A DNA stretch of 64,000 nt from Pseudomonas sp. HN11 (GCF_021390155.1 NZ_CP089985.1:879001-943000); one strand, 5' to 3'. Shown: positions 51,849-61,336, counted from the first letter of the stretch. Notes: a model not told the origin generated them from the sequence alone. Translations and numbers: made by a program.

Positions 51849-52844
51849 TTATGCAGCCTGCTGGAACTGTTGCCGATACTGATTCGGCGATAATTCCGTG
51901 TGCTGCCTGAACAACCGCGCAAAGAAACTCGCATCGTCATACCCCACCTCATAGCTGATGGTCTTGATGCTCTTGCGGCTGCCCGACAGCAGTCCCTTGG
52001 CCGTCTCGATACGCAGCCGTTGTAGATAATGCAGTGGCTTGTCACCAGTGGCTGTCTGGAAGCGGCGCATGAAATTGCGGATGCTCATCCCGTGTTCCCG
52101 GGCCACATCTTCGAAGCGGAACTTGTCGGCGAAGTGCTCCTCCAGCCAGTGCTGGATCTGCAGGATGATCACGTCCTGGTGCAGCTTCTGCCCGCCAAAC
52201 CCAATGCGTCCCGGTGAATAGCTGCGCTGCACTTCGTAGAGAATGTCGCGAGCCACAGCCTGGGCAATATTGGCGCCGCAGAAGCGTTCGATCAGGTAGA
52301 TATAGAGGTCGCACGCCGAGGTGGTGCCGCCGGCGCAGTACAGATTGTCGGCGTCGGTGAGGTGCTTGTCCTGGTTGAGTTGTACCTTGGGGAAGCGTTC
52401 GCTGAAGGCATTGAAGAAGCGCCAATAGGTGGTCGCTTCCTTCCCATCGAGCAGGCCAGCTTCGGCCAGCCAGAACACCCCAGTGGCTTCGCCGCACAAT
52501 ACCGCGCCGCGTGCGTGTTGTTCACGCAACCATGGCAGCACTTGAGGGTAGCGTGTGCACAGGGCGTCGAAGTCATCCCAGAAGGCCGGTAGCACGATGA
52601 TGTCGGCGTCTTCCAGTCCTCCGTCCACCGGCATGATCACATCACTGAAACTGCGCACCGATTGCCCGTCAGGGCTGACCAGGCGCGTTTCAAACGCCGG
52701 GGTCAGGCCCTGGCCGAGTTGCTTGCCGTAACGCAGGCTGGCGAGGTGGAAGAAATCCTTGGCTTGCATGAGGGTTGAAGCGAATACCCGATCAATGGCC
52801 AAAATGCTGACGCGCCGCAAAGGCGTGGAGATTTGGTTAGGCAT
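51849..52844 (-). CDS. GlxA-family transcriptional regulator (DJ-1/PfpI + AraC)
   Basis: A 331-residue regulator. The N-terminal DJ-1/PfpI-like domain (about 8-190) contains VSILAIDRVFASTLMQAKDFFHLASLRYG and the elbow VLCGEATGVFWLAEAGLLDG. The C-terminal AraC/XylS DNA-binding domain (about 225-325) has FRFEDVAREHGMSIRNFMRRF and KTISYEVGYDDASFFARLFRQHTELSPNQYRQQF. Such regulators control amino-acid-derivative catabolism (for example arginine or carnitine in pseudomonads). It is divergent from the acyl-CoA dehydrogenase gene and may regulate it (inference). Confidence 0.9.
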   Translation of the reverse strand: MPNQISTPLRRVSILAIDRVFASTLMQAKDFFHLASLRYGKQLGQGLTPAFETRLVSPDGQSVRSFSDVIMPVDGGLEDADIIVLPAFWDDFDALCTRYPQVLPWLREQHARGAVLCGEATGVFWLAEAGLLDGKEATTYWRFFNAFSERFPKVQLNQDKHLTDADNLYCAGGTTSACDLYIYLIERFCGANIAQAVARDILYEVQRSYSPGRIGFGGQKLHQDVIILQIQHWLEEHFADKFRFEDVAREHGMSIRNFMRRFQTATGDKPLHYLQRLRIETAKGLLSGSRKSIKTISYEVGYDDASFFARLFRQHTELSPNQYRQQFQQAA

Positions 52845-52989
52845 AATTTCATTTATTCTTATAGGGGAAAGTGGTCACCAGACGGCTGGATCGTCTTATT
52901 TTTTGTCGCATGTGTCCAGTGTCCCGTATGGCCTTCACGGCATAGTCTCTGTGGCTTGGTCTTTGTCCGACAATCCACGCAGGTGCCCC

Positions 52990-54126
52990 ATGATTCCCAG
53001 AACCTTGTTCAGCCCGGAACACGAACTCTTCCGCGAGAGCGTGCGCACCTTCCTCGAAAAAGACGCCGCGCCGTTCCATGGGCAATGGGAGAAACAGGGT
53101 TACATCGACCGCAGCTTATGGAGCAAGGCGGGGGAGGCGGGGATGCTGTGTTCGCACTTGCCGGAGGAATATGGCGGGCTGGGCGCCGACTTCCTTTACA
53201 GCGCGGTGGTGATCGAAGAGATCAGCCGGCTGGGCCTGACCGGCATCGGTTTTTCCCTGCACTCGGACATTGTTGCACCGTACATCCTGCATTACGGCAG
53301 TGAGGCGCTGAAGCACAAATATCTGCCCAAATTGATCTCCGGCGAGATGGTCACGGCCATTGCGATGACCGAGCCGGGCGCCGGTTCCGACCTGCAAGGG
53401 GTGAAAACCACGGCCGTGCTGGACGGCGATGACTACGTGATCAATGGCTCCAAGACCTTTATCACCAACGGCTACCTCGCCGAGTTGGTGATTGTAGTGG
53501 CCAAGACCGATCCCAAGGCCGGCGCCAAGGGTACCAGCCTGTTCCTGGTGGAAGCCGATACGCCAGGCTTCGACAAGGGCAAGCGCCTGGAGAAGGTCGG
53601 CATGAAGGCCCAGGACACGTCGGAGCTGTTCTTCCAGGATGTGCGGGTGCCCAAGGAAAACCTGCTGGGCCAGGCCGGCATGGGCTTCGCGTACTTGATG
53701 CAGGAGCTGCCTCAGGAGCGACTGACGGTTGCGATTGGCGCGCTGTCATCCGCCGAGGCGGCGCTGGCGTGGACCCTGGAATACACCCGCGAGCGCAAGG
53801 CCTTTGGCAAGGCGATCGCCGACTTCCAGAATACCCGGTTCAAGCTGGCGGAGATGGCCACCGAGATTCAGATCGGCCGCGTATTCGTCGACAAATGCAT
53901 GGCGCTGCACCTGGAAGGCAAGCTGGACGTGCCCACGGCAGCGATGGCCAAGTACTGGGCCACGGACCTGCAATGCAAGGTGCTCGATGAGTGCGTGCAG
54001 TTGCACGGCGGCTATGGCTTCATGTGGGAGTACCCGATTGCGCGGGCCTGGGCGGATGCGCGGGTGCAGCGGATTTATGCGGGGACCAACGAGATCATGA
54101 AAGAGATTATTGCTAGGGCGCTGTAA
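52990..54126 (+). CDS. Acyl-CoA dehydrogenase
   Basis: A 378-residue flavoprotein that introduces an alpha,beta double bond into acyl-CoA and passes electrons to ETF. Signature 1 is AIAMTEPGAGSDLQGVKTTA near 122-141, and FITNGYLAELVIVVAKT follows. The C-terminal signature is VLDECVQLHGGYGFMWEYPIARAWADARVQRIYAGTNEIMKEII, with the catalytic Glu in IYAGTNEIM as in short/branched and long-chain types. ATG 52990 is the family start (IPRTLFSPEHELFRESVR). Chain-length preference cannot be read. Confidence 0.93.
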   Translation: MIPRTLFSPEHELFRESVRTFLEKDAAPFHGQWEKQGYIDRSLWSKAGEAGMLCSHLPEEYGGLGADFLYSAVVIEEISRLGLTGIGFSLHSDIVAPYILHYGSEALKHKYLPKLISGEMVTAIAMTEPGAGSDLQGVKTTAVLDGDDYVINGSKTFITNGYLAELVIVVAKTDPKAGAKGTSLFLVEADTPGFDKGKRLEKVGMKAQDTSELFFQDVRVPKENLLGQAGMGFAYLMQELPQERLTVAIGALSSAEAALAWTLEYTRERKAFGKAIADFQNTRFKLAEMATEIQIGRVFVDKCMALHLEGKLDVPTAAMAKYWATDLQCKVLDECVQLHGGYGFMWEYPIARAWADARVQRIYAGTNEIMKEIIARAL

Positions 54127-54145
54127 TCTGCGGTGCTGCTGATGG

Positions 54146-54237
54146 CCGCTTTCGCGAGCAAGCCCGCTCCCACATTCGACCGCATTCTCATGCTGGAACT
54201 CGGTCAACTGTGGGAGCGGGCTTGCTTGCGAAAGCGG
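54146..54237. repeat. REPIN (inverted REP pair)
   Basis: CCGCTTTCGCGAGCAAGCCC (from 54146) and its inverse, GCGGGCTTGCTTGCGAAAGC (to about 54236), flank a 27-base spacer between convergent genes. The two halves are almost perfect complements. Confidence 0.88.
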
Positions 54238-54249
54238 CTTGAAGATCAA

Positions 54250-55290
54250 TCAAGGCGCTGGGTTCGGATGATCCTTCTGAATCGCCTCAATCCCGTCCAA
54301 CACCTCTTTCGACAATTTCAGCTCGGCACTGGCAATGTTGCTGTCCAGCTGCTCCAGGCTCGTCGCTCCAATAATATTGCTGGTCACAAACGGCTGTTGC
54401 GTCACAAACGCCAACGCCATCTGCGCCGGGTCCAGGCCGTGGTCCCGCGCCAGCGCCACATAACGGCTGCATGCCGCTTGCGATTGTGGGTTGAAGTAAC
54501 GGCTGAAGCGGCTGTACTCGGTCAATCGCGCCTTGGCCGGACGCGCCCCGTTTTCATATTTGCCGCTGAGCATGCCGAACGCCAGTGGCGAATACGCCAG
54601 CAAACCGCATTGCTCACGGATGGCGACTTCCGCCAGGCCCACTTCAAAGCTGCGGTTGAGCAGGTTGTAGGGATTCTGGATCGACACCGCACGGGACCAG
54701 CCGCGGGCTTCGGCCAGGGCCAGGAATTTCATGGTGCCCCACGGCGTTTCGTTGGACAGGCCGATGTGACGGATCTTGCCGGCCTTCACTTGCTCATCCA
54801 AGGCTTCGAGGGTTTCTTCCAATGGGGTGAGGTCGTCTTCGTCCTTGTGCTTGTAGCTCAGTTGGCCGAAGAAGTTGGTGCTGCGTTCCGGCCAGTGCAA
54901 CTGGTAGAGGTCGATCCAGTCGGTCTGCAGGCGTTTGAGGCTGGCATCCAGGGCTTCGACGATGTGCTTGCGGTTGTGGCGCAGGTGACAATCACGGATG
55001 TAGTCGATGGTGTTGCCCGGGCCGGCGATCTTGCTGGCCAGGATCCAGTCGGCACGGTCGCCACGGCTTTTGAAGTAATTGCCGATGTAGCGCTCGGTGG
55101 CGGCATAGGTGTCGGCCTTGGGCGGCACCGGGTACATTTCGGCTGTATCAAGAAAGTTGATGCCCTCGGCCTTGGCCCGCTCGATCTGCGCGAAGGCCTC
55201 TGCCTCGCTGTTCTGTTCGCCCCAGGTCATGGTGCCCAAGGCTATCGCGCTCACGTTCAGATCCGTACGGCCCAGCTGTCGATAATCCAT
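54250..55290 (-). CDS. Aldo/keto reductase (Tas-like)
   Basis: A 346-residue NADP(H)-dependent reductase. The start DYRQLGRTDLNVSAIALGTMTWGEQNSE matches E. coli Tas. The catalytic tetrad is visible as INFLDTAEMYP (Asp, Tyr near 47-52), ASKIAGPG (Lys near 84) and LYQLHWPERSTNFFG (His near 125). NADP-binding residues lie near GATSLEQLDSNIASAEL at the end. ATG 55290 has AAGGAG 6 bases upstream. It is a single gene; substrate unknown. Confidence 0.9.
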   Translation of the reverse strand: MDYRQLGRTDLNVSAIALGTMTWGEQNSEAEAFAQIERAKAEGINFLDTAEMYPVPPKADTYAATERYIGNYFKSRGDRADWILASKIAGPGNTIDYIRDCHLRHNRKHIVEALDASLKRLQTDWIDLYQLHWPERSTNFFGQLSYKHKDEDDLTPLEETLEALDEQVKAGKIRHIGLSNETPWGTMKFLALAEARGWSRAVSIQNPYNLLNRSFEVGLAEVAIREQCGLLAYSPLAFGMLSGKYENGARPAKARLTEYSRFSRYFNPQSQAACSRYVALARDHGLDPAQMALAFVTQQPFVTSNIIGATSLEQLDSNIASAELKLSKEVLDGIEAIQKDHPNPAP

Positions 55291-55462
55291 CGGGTACTCC
55301 TTCAGGGAAAACAATCATAAAAGCAGGTTGAATTTTTTTTCGCAATCTGCATAATTGCCCACCTCTTTCTGCAGTGGAAGTGATGCGCCGCCTGCCGAAG
55401 AATCTTGCCGTTGAACGGACGCGCCGACCCGAGCCCCCGATAGCGTCTGTATCCGGCTGCCT

Positions 55463-55496
55463 TTGACTTGTCAAAGTACGCACTATTCAGTAAGAT
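55463..55496 (+). promoter_or_regulatory. Possible promoter of rplM-rpsI
   Basis: TTGACT at 55463-55468 is followed by TATTCA at 55484-55489 (15-base gap) and TAAGAT at 55491-55496, about 45 bases before rplM. Spacing is not ideal. A conserved leader for L13 autoregulation may lie in the remaining leader, but I saw no clear structure. Confidence 0.4.
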
Positions 55497-55538
55497 CCGC
55501 CGTCTAATTTACAGGGCGGCCCCTGAGGCTATTAAAGA

Positions 55539-55967
55539 ATGACAACTTTTACTGCAAAACCGGAAACAGTTCAGCGCGACTGGTTTGTCGTCGACGCCGC
55601 TGGTCAGACCCTGGGTCGTCTGGCCACTGAAGTCGCCAGCCGTCTGCGTGGCAAGCACAAGCCTGAGTACACCCCTCACGTTGACACCGGTGACTACATT
55701 GTCATCATCAACGCCGAGCAGGTTCGTGTAACCGGCAACAAAGCAAGCGACAAAATGTACTACCGTCACTCCGGTTTCCCAGGCGGTATCAAGTCTTCCA
55801 ACTTCGAAGGCCTGATTGCCAAGAAGCCTGAAGCCCCGATCGAAATCGCGGTCAAAGGCATGCTGCCTAAGGGCCCACTGGGTCGCGATATGTTTCGCAA
55901 GCTGAAAGTCTATGCGGGCGCTGTACACCCTCATGCTGCTCAGCAGCCCCAAGAACTGAAGTTTTAA
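55539..55967 (+). CDS. rplM: 50S ribosomal protein L13
   Basis: A 142-residue ribosomal protein with [56 protein letters not shown], the standard L13 N-terminal half, and ending [19 protein letters not shown]. It binds 23S rRNA early in 50S assembly. Normal length. rpsI follows 14 bases later. Confidence 0.99.
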
Positions 55968-55981
55968 CGGAATAGTTCATT

Positions 55982-56374
55982 ATGTCGGCGACTCAAAATT
56001 ACGGCACTGGCCGTCGCAAAACCGCAACCGCACGCGTTTTCCTGCGTCCGGGCACTGGTAACATCTCGATCAACAACCGCTCCCTGGACAACTTCTTCGG
56101 CCGCGAAACTGCCCGCATGGTAGTTCGTCAGCCGCTGGAACTGACCGAGACCGTTGAAAAGTTCGACATCTACGTCACCGTTATCGGTGGCGGTGTAAGT
56201 GGTCAAGCTGGCGCAATCCGCCACGGTATCACTCGCGCTCTGATGCAGTACGACGAAACCCTGCGTGGCGCTCTGCGCAAAGCTGGCTTCGTGACTCGCG
56301 ATGCCCGTGAAGTTGAACGTAAGAAAGTCGGTCTGCGTAAAGCGCGTAAGCGTCCGCAGTACTCGAAGCGTTAA
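55982..56374 (+). CDS. rpsI: 30S ribosomal protein S9
   Basis: A 130-residue protein: [18 protein letters not shown] at the start, [23 protein letters not shown] mid-protein, and the basic tail [19 protein letters not shown] that reaches the ribosomal P site. Cotranscribed with rplM; ended by the terminator at 56392-56429. Confidence 0.99.
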
Positions 56375-56391
56375 TTCGCTTTACGTTCCAC

Positions 56392-56429
56392 AAAAACGCC
56401 CAGCCTCCTCACGGAGCTGGGCGTTTTTT
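56392..56429 (+). terminator. Rho-independent terminator after rpsI
   Basis: AAAAACGCCCAGC, an 11-base loop and GCTGGGCGTTTTTT form an 8-bp G+C-rich stem with A/T arms, about 18 bases after rpsI. Confidence 0.95.
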
Positions 56430-56466
56430 ATTGCCTGTGATTTATGCATAAATTTGTGCGTGACAA

Positions 56467-56494
56467 CTTGCCACATCCGTAGACCCCCTATACT
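56467..56494 (+). promoter_or_regulatory. Possible promoter of petABC
   Basis: CTTGCC at 56467-56472 and TATACT at 56489-56494 are 16 bases apart, about 147 bases before petA. This is a reasonable sigma-70 pair in the only gap between the rpsI terminator and petA. Confidence 0.5.
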
Positions 56495-56640
56495 ACAAGG
56501 CCTGGGGGCGGAGGCCCGGGCAATTCCCTTGTCATACGTGGGGCTTTTCATTACCATCCGTCAAAATTTTTATAAGTAAAGTTTCAACACTTAGTAGACG
56601 CCTGATTTAACAGGCCAAAAAGCTGATGGGAGAGGACTGA

Positions 56641-57234
56641 ATGAGCAATGACGGCGTGAATGCAGGCCGGCGTCGCTTCTTGGTAGCAGCCACATCCGTG
56701 GTGGGTGCTGCAGGAGCGGTGGGGGCTGCGGTCCCGTTCGTGGGGTCATGGTTTCCCAGTGCCAAGGCGAAAGCCGCAGGTGCACCGGTGAAGGTGAATA
56801 TCAGCAAGATCGAACCAGGGCAGCAGATGATTGCTGAATGGCGCGGCCAGCCGGTCTTCATTGTTCGTCGTACCGAGGAAATCCTGGGGAATCTCAAAAA
56901 GATCGAAGGCCAGTTGTCTGACCCCAAATCCGAGAATTCCGATCAACCCGCCTACGCCAAGAATGAAGTGCGTTCGATCAAGCCAGAGATCCTGCTGCTG
57001 GTCGGTCTCTGTACCCATTTGGGTTGCTCGCCTACCTTCCGCCCGGAAGTGGCCCCTGTCGATCTGGGCAAGGACTGGGTTGGCGGCTATTTCTGCCCCT
57101 GCCACGGCTCCCACTACGACCTCGCCGGCCGCGTCTACAAGTCCCAGCCTGCTCCCTTGAACCTGCCGGTTCCTCCGCACACTTACGAAACTGACGACCT
57201 CATTGTCATTGGCCTCGATAAGGAGAACGCGTGA
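56641..57234 (+). CDS. petA: Ubiquinol-cytochrome c reductase Rieske iron-sulfur subunit
   Basis: A 197-residue subunit of the cytochrome bc1 complex. The N-terminus has a twin-arginine motif and membrane anchor (GRRRFLVAATSVVGAAGAVGAA, about 9-30). The Rieske [2Fe-2S] cluster ligands are in CTHLGCSP near 121 and CPCHGSHYDLAGR near 151; a linker disulfide is typical. It takes electrons from quinol at the Qo site and passes them to cytochrome c1. The stop overlaps the petB start as TGATG. Confidence 0.97.
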   Translation: MSNDGVNAGRRRFLVAATSVVGAAGAVGAAVPFVGSWFPSAKAKAAGAPVKVNISKIEPGQQMIAEWRGQPVFIVRRTEEILGNLKKIEGQLSDPKSENSDQPAYAKNEVRSIKPEILLLVGLCTHLGCSPTFRPEVAPVDLGKDWVGGYFCPCHGSHYDLAGRVYKSQPAPLNLPVPPHTYETDDLIVIGLDKENA

Positions 57235-58445
57235 TGAGCAAGTTCATGGATTGGGTGGATGCGCGCTTCCCCGCCACTAAAATGTGGGAAGACCATCTCA
57301 GCAAATATTACGCGCCAAAAAACTTCAACTTCTTCTACTTCTTCGGCTCCCTGGCACTGCTGGTGCTGGTCAACCAGATCGTTACGGGCGTGTGGCTGAC
57401 CATGAGCTACACCCCGTCGGCGGAAGAGGCGTTCGCCTCCGTCGAGTACATCATGCGTGACGTCGAGTACGGCTCGATCCTGCGCCTGCTGCACTCCACC
57501 GGCGCGTCTGCATTCTTTATCGTCGTCTACCTGCACATGTTCCGTGGCCTGCTCTATGGGTCGTACCAGAAGCCTCGCGAGCTGGTGTGGGTGTTCGGTA
57601 TGCTGATCTACCTGGCGCTGATGGCCGAAGCGTTCATGGGCTACCTGCTGCCGTGGGGCCAGATGTCGTACTGGGGCGCCCAGGTGATCATCTCGCTGTT
57701 CGGTGCGATTCCCGTGATCGGCAACGACCTGACCCAATGGATCCGTGGTGACTACCTGATCTCCGGTATCACCCTGAACCGCTTCTTCGCCTTGCACGTG
57801 GTGGCCTTGCCGATCGTGATCCTGGGCCTGGTGGTACTGCACATCCTGGCGCTGCACGAAGTGGGTTCCAATAACCCGGATGGCGTGGACATCAAGAAGC
57901 ACAAGGACGAAAACGGCATCCCGCTGGATGGTATTCCATTCCACCCTTACTACACCGTAAAAGACATCGTCGGCGTGGTGGTCTTCCTGTTCGTGTTCTG
58001 CTCGATCGTGTTCTTTTTCCCGGAGATGGGCGGTTATTTCCTGGAGAAGCCTAACTTCGAACAGGCCAATGCCTTCAAGACACCTGAGCACATTGCCCCG
58101 GTCTGGTATTTCACGCCGTTCTACGCGATCTTGCGAGCGATTCCCGACAAGCTCATGGGCGTGATCGCCATGGGCGCGGCCATTGCGGTGCTGTTTGTGT
58201 TGCCTTGGCTCGACCGAAGCCCGGTCAAGTCCATGCGCTACAAGGGCTGGTTGAGCAAGATCTGGCTGTGGGTGTTCTGCATTGCCTTTGTGATCCTGGG
58301 TGTACTGGGCGTGTTGGCGCCAACCCCTGAGCGCACGCTGCTGTCGCAGGTCTGCACCTTCCTGTACTTCGCCTACTTCATTCTGATGCCGTTCTACACC
58401 CGGCTCGAGAAGACCAAACCGGTTCCGGAAAGGGTGACTGGCTGA
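57234..58445 (+). CDS. petB: Cytochrome b subunit of bc1 complex
   Basis: A 403-residue integral membrane protein with about eight to nine helices carrying two b hemes. Heme-ligand His pairs are visible in LLHSTGASAFFIVVYLHMFRG near 85-105 and in the fourth helix LHVVALPIVILGLVVLHILALHEVG near 184-208. The Qo-site motif appears as TAPVW-like HIAPVWYFTPFYAILRAIPDKL near 284-305 (PVWY in place of PEWY). ATG 57234 shares an A with the petA stop. GTG 57231 lies in frame just before and is less likely. Confidence 0.96.
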   Translation: MSKFMDWVDARFPATKMWEDHLSKYYAPKNFNFFYFFGSLALLVLVNQIVTGVWLTMSYTPSAEEAFASVEYIMRDVEYGSILRLLHSTGASAFFIVVYLHMFRGLLYGSYQKPRELVWVFGMLIYLALMAEAFMGYLLPWGQMSYWGAQVIISLFGAIPVIGNDLTQWIRGDYLISGITLNRFFALHVVALPIVILGLVVLHILALHEVGSNNPDGVDIKKHKDENGIPLDGIPFHPYYTVKDIVGVVVFLFVFCSIVFFFPEMGGYFLEKPNFEQANAFKTPEHIAPVWYFTPFYAILRAIPDKLMGVIAMGAAIAVLFVLPWLDRSPVKSMRYKGWLSKIWLWVFCIAFVILGVLGVLAPTPERTLLSQVCTFLYFAYFILMPFYTRLEKTKPVPERVTG

Positions 58446-59224
58446 TGAAAAAATTATTCGCTGCTTTGATGCTTGCGGCCCTGCCGCTACTGTCCTTCGC
58501 TGCCGAACACGGCGGCCCGGAATTGGAAAAAGTCGATATCGACGTGTCTGACAAGGCCGCCATGCAAGACGGCGCACGCACGTTCGCCAACTACTGCATG
58601 GGCTGCCACAGCGCCAAGTTCCAGCGTTACGAGCGGGTGGCCGATGACCTTGGTATCCCGCATGAAACGATGCTGGAGAAGCTGGTGTTCACCGGCGCCA
58701 AGATCGGCGACCACATGACCATCGGTATGAAGCCTGCGGACGCCAAGACCTGGTTCGGCGCAGCCCCGCCTGACTTGACCCTGGTCGCTCGTGTACGCGG
58801 CACCGACTGGCTCTACGGTTACCTGAAATCCTTCTACGAAGACCCGGCACGTCCGTATGGCGTGAACAACCGTGTGTTCCCGAACGTCGGCATGCCTAAC
58901 GTTCTGGTCGGCCTGCAAGGCAAGCAAGTGGTAGGATGCAAGCAGATCCAGGTCGTCGAAGACGGCAAGAAGCAATACGATCCGTTGACGGGCACACCTT
59001 TGACTCATGAAGCGTGCGATCAACTGAAGATAGAAACCCCAGGTGCGCAGACCGAGGAGCAGTTCGACCAGACGGTCAAGAACCTCGTGACCTTCCTGGC
59101 CTACTCGGCCAACCCGGTCAAACTGCAGCATCAGCGCATCGGTACCTATGTGTTGCTGTACCTGGCCTTCTTCTTCGTATTCGCCTATCTGCTCAAACGC
59201 GAATACTGGAAGGATGTGCATTGA
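58445..59224 (+). CDS. petC: Cytochrome c1 subunit of bc1 complex
   Basis: A 259-residue subunit. Signal peptide KKLFAALMLAALPLLSFAAE (cleavage near 20), c-type heme site CMGCHSAKFQRYERVADDLG near 53-60, axial-ligand region NVGMPNVLVGLQ near 150 and a C-terminal membrane anchor YVLLYLAFFFVFAYLLKREYWKDVH. It receives electrons from the Rieske centre. ATG overlaps the petB stop (TGATG), so petABC is one translationally coupled operon. Confidence 0.96.
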   Translation: MKKLFAALMLAALPLLSFAAEHGGPELEKVDIDVSDKAAMQDGARTFANYCMGCHSAKFQRYERVADDLGIPHETMLEKLVFTGAKIGDHMTIGMKPADAKTWFGAAPPDLTLVARVRGTDWLYGYLKSFYEDPARPYGVNNRVFPNVGMPNVLVGLQGKQVVGCKQIQVVEDGKKQYDPLTGTPLTHEACDQLKIETPGAQTEEQFDQTVKNLVTFLAYSANPVKLQHQRIGTYVLLYLAFFFVFAYLLKREYWKDVH

Positions 59225-59373
59225 TCCAACCGTAAGCAATTGCTGTTAATCTTGCGCGCCCAGCGGCATCTCTGAACACGTAGCGGTCTGGTTGTACCAG
59301 GCGTTACAGAGATGCTTTCTGGGCGCGCTCGTTTTTGAGCTTTCGATAATTTCAACAAGCGAGGAGGACCGCC

Positions 59374-59991
59374 ATGGGCGTGACCAACCGGTTGGCCTGT
59401 TACTCCGACCCCGCCGACCACTATTCCCACCGAGTGCGCATCGTGCTCGCAGAGAAGGGTGTCAGCGCCGAGATCATCAGTGTGGAGGCGGGTCGTCAGC
59501 CGCCGAAGCTGATCGAAGTGAACCCTTACGGCAGCTTGCCCACCCTGGTCGATCGTGACCTGGCGTTGTGGGAGTCGACCGTGGTGATGGAATACCTGGA
59601 TGAGCGTTACCCGCATCCACCTTTGCTGCCGGTGTACCCGGTGGCGCGTGCCAACAGCCGCCTGCTGATCCATCGGATCCAGCGTGACTGGTGCGGGCTG
59701 GTGGATGTGATACTGGATACACGCAGCAAAGAGGCGGCACGAGTGCAGGCGCGTAAGGAGTTGCGCGAAAGCCTGACCGGCGTTTCGCCATTGTTCGCCG
59801 ATAAACCTTTTTTCCTCAGTGAGGAACAAAGCTTGGTGGATTGCTGCCTATTACCGATACTCTGGCGTTTGCCGATTCTCGGTATTGAACTGCCGCGGCC
59901 TGCCAAGCCGCTGCTTGATTACATGGAGCGCCAGTTTGCGCGTGAGGCTTTCCAGGCGAGTCTGTCTGGTGTCGAACGCGATATGCGCTAA
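59374..59991 (+). CDS. sspA: Stringent starvation protein A
   Basis: A 205-residue protein of the glutathione-S-transferase fold that binds RNA polymerase and alters promoter choice in starvation. The thioredoxin-like half reads [24 protein letters not shown], then the [43 protein letters not shown] stretch characteristic of SspA. Catalytic GST residues are absent, as usual. GAGGAGG precedes the ATG. sspB follows 17 bases later, so the pair is cotranscribed. Confidence 0.96.
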   Translation: MGVTNRLACYSDPADHYSHRVRIVLAEKGVSAEIISVEAGRQPPKLIEVNPYGSLPTLVDRDLALWESTVVMEYLDERYPHPPLLPVYPVARANSRLLIHRIQRDWCGLVDVILDTRSKEAARVQARKELRESLTGVSPLFADKPFFLSEEQSLVDCCLLPILWRLPILGIELPRPAKPLLDYMERQFAREAFQASLSGVERDMR

Positions 59992-60008
59992 GGCTTAAGG
60001 AGCCGCTG

Positions 60009-60428
60009 ATGAACTCCAGTCGACCCTACCTGGTCCGCGCGCTCTATGAGTGGATTGTGGACAACGATTGCACCCCGCACATGCTGGTCAATTCTGAATT
60101 TGCTGCGGTTCAGGTGCCGCAGGGTTTTGCCAGTGACGGACAGATTGTGCTGAATGTATCGCCCAGTGCCGTGCGCCACCTGCACATGGACAATGAAGCC
60201 GTCAGCTTCGAAGGGCGTTTCGGTGGTGTGCCGCATACGCTGTACGTGCCGATTGGCGCCATCCTCGGCATCTATGCCCGGGAGAATGGCCAGGGCATGG
60301 TGTTTGATCTGGAGTCGCCTTTCGAGGATGACGAAACGATCGGAAGCGAAGACGGCGATGACCTGCCGCCACCCGATTCAGAGCCACCGCGTCCTAGCGG
60401 CCGGCCGAGTCTGAAAGTGGTGAAATAA
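60009..60428 (+). CDS. sspB: ClpXP protease specificity-enhancing factor
   Basis: A 139-residue adaptor that brings ssrA-tagged proteins to ClpXP. The folded domain (about 1-108) has SSRPYLVRALYEWIVDNDCTPHMLVNSEF and GFASDGQIVLNVSPSAVRHLHMDNEAVSFEGRFGG, and the flexible tail ends RPSGRPSLKVVK, the ClpX-binding module. Normal length. A terminator follows at 60455-60488. Confidence 0.96.
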   Translation: MNSSRPYLVRALYEWIVDNDCTPHMLVNSEFAAVQVPQGFASDGQIVLNVSPSAVRHLHMDNEAVSFEGRFGGVPHTLYVPIGAILGIYARENGQGMVFDLESPFEDDETIGSEDGDDLPPPDSEPPRPSGRPSLKVVK

Positions 60429-60454
60429 CCGGCTTTTACCTTAGGGTGAGCCTC

Positions 60455-60488
60455 AAAAATGCCTCGACCTGTGTCGGGGTATTTTTTT
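60455..60488 (+). terminator. Rho-independent terminator after sspB
   Basis: AAAATGCCTCGAC and GTCGGGGTATTTT pair with G-U and one mismatch around a 4-base loop and run into a T tract, about 27 bases after sspB. Confidence 0.85.
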
Positions 60489-60586
60489 GCGCGCAGGATA
60501 TGGATGAAAGTCGCGGCCAGACGGTGATCGTACAACCACCATGGGCTATGATGCGTGCTCAAGTTCGCCGAGAAAAATGGATCATC

Positions 60587-61336
60587 ATGGATAACGCCGC
60601 CACCGCCCCTCGTCTTCCCCGCAAGCGCCGCAGCCTTGCCCAGGAATTGGTCACGGTGTTGTCCGAGCAGATCCGCGACGGCCAACTCAAGCGGGGCGAC
60701 AAGTTGCCCACCGAGTCGGCGATCATGGAGGCCCATGGCGTCAGCCGCACGGTGGTGCGTGAGGCGATCTCGCGCTTGCAGGCGGCGGGGCAGGTGGAAA
60801 CCCGGCATGGTATCGGCACCTTTGTGCTGGATACGCCAAGCCCGAGTGGCTTTCGTATCGACCCGGCCACCGTGGTGACGTTGCGTGATGTGCTGGCGAT
60901 TCTGGAGTTGCGGATCAGCCTGGAAGTGGAATCCGCTGGCCTGGCCGCATTGCGCCGCAGCGACGAACAACTGGCGGCCATGCGCGCGGCGCTTGATGCC
61001 TTGAATGAAAGCGCGGCTCACGCTGGCGATGCGGTGGCATCCGATTTTGCATTTCACCTGGAAATTGCGTTGTCCACCGGCAACCGCTATTTCACCGACA
61101 TCATGACTCACCTGGGCACCAGCATCATTCCACGCACCCGCCTGAATTCGGCACGCCTGGCCCATGATGACCAGCAGCACTACATGGGGCGCCTGAGTCG
61201 TGAGCACGAAGAGATCTACGAGGCGATTGCCCGCCAGGATTCGGATGCGGCGCGGGCGGCGATGCGCTTGCACCTGACCAACAGCCGTGAGCGGCTGCGC
61301 CATGCCCATGAAGAGGCAGAAGCGCAACGCGGCTAG
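60587..61336 (+). CDS. FadR-subfamily GntR transcriptional regulator (probable sugar-acid regulator)
   Basis: A 249-residue regulator. The winged helix (about 12-80) has LAQELVTVLSEQIRDGQLKRGDKLPTESAIMEAHGVSRTVVREAISRLQAAG. The FCD ligand domain (about 95-240) has the metal-binding Asp/His positions in DFAFHLEIALSTGNRYF and SREHEEIYEAIARQD. It resembles regulators set before glucarate/galactarate genes in pseudomonads. The 5-dehydro-4-deoxyglucarate dehydratase gene at 63368 is a probable target, but two minus-strand genes now lie between. ATG 60587 gives the family start; RBS is weak. Confidence 0.88.
   Translation: MDNAATAPRLPRKRRSLAQELVTVLSEQIRDGQLKRGDKLPTESAIMEAHGVSRTVVREAISRLQAAGQVETRHGIGTFVLDTPSPSGFRIDPATVVTLRDVLAILELRISLEVESAGLAALRRSDEQLAAMRAALDALNESAAHAGDAVASDFAFHLEIALSTGNRYFTDIMTHLGTSIIPRTRLNSARLAHDDQQHYMGRLSREHEEIYEAIARQDSDAARAAMRLHLTNSRERLRHAHEEAEAQRG

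Noticed and set aside
57183..58577. 464-codon minus-strand frame opposite petB
   Set aside because: Composition is Gln/His/Arg-rich as expected of antisense to membrane-protein codons; petB motifs are complete.
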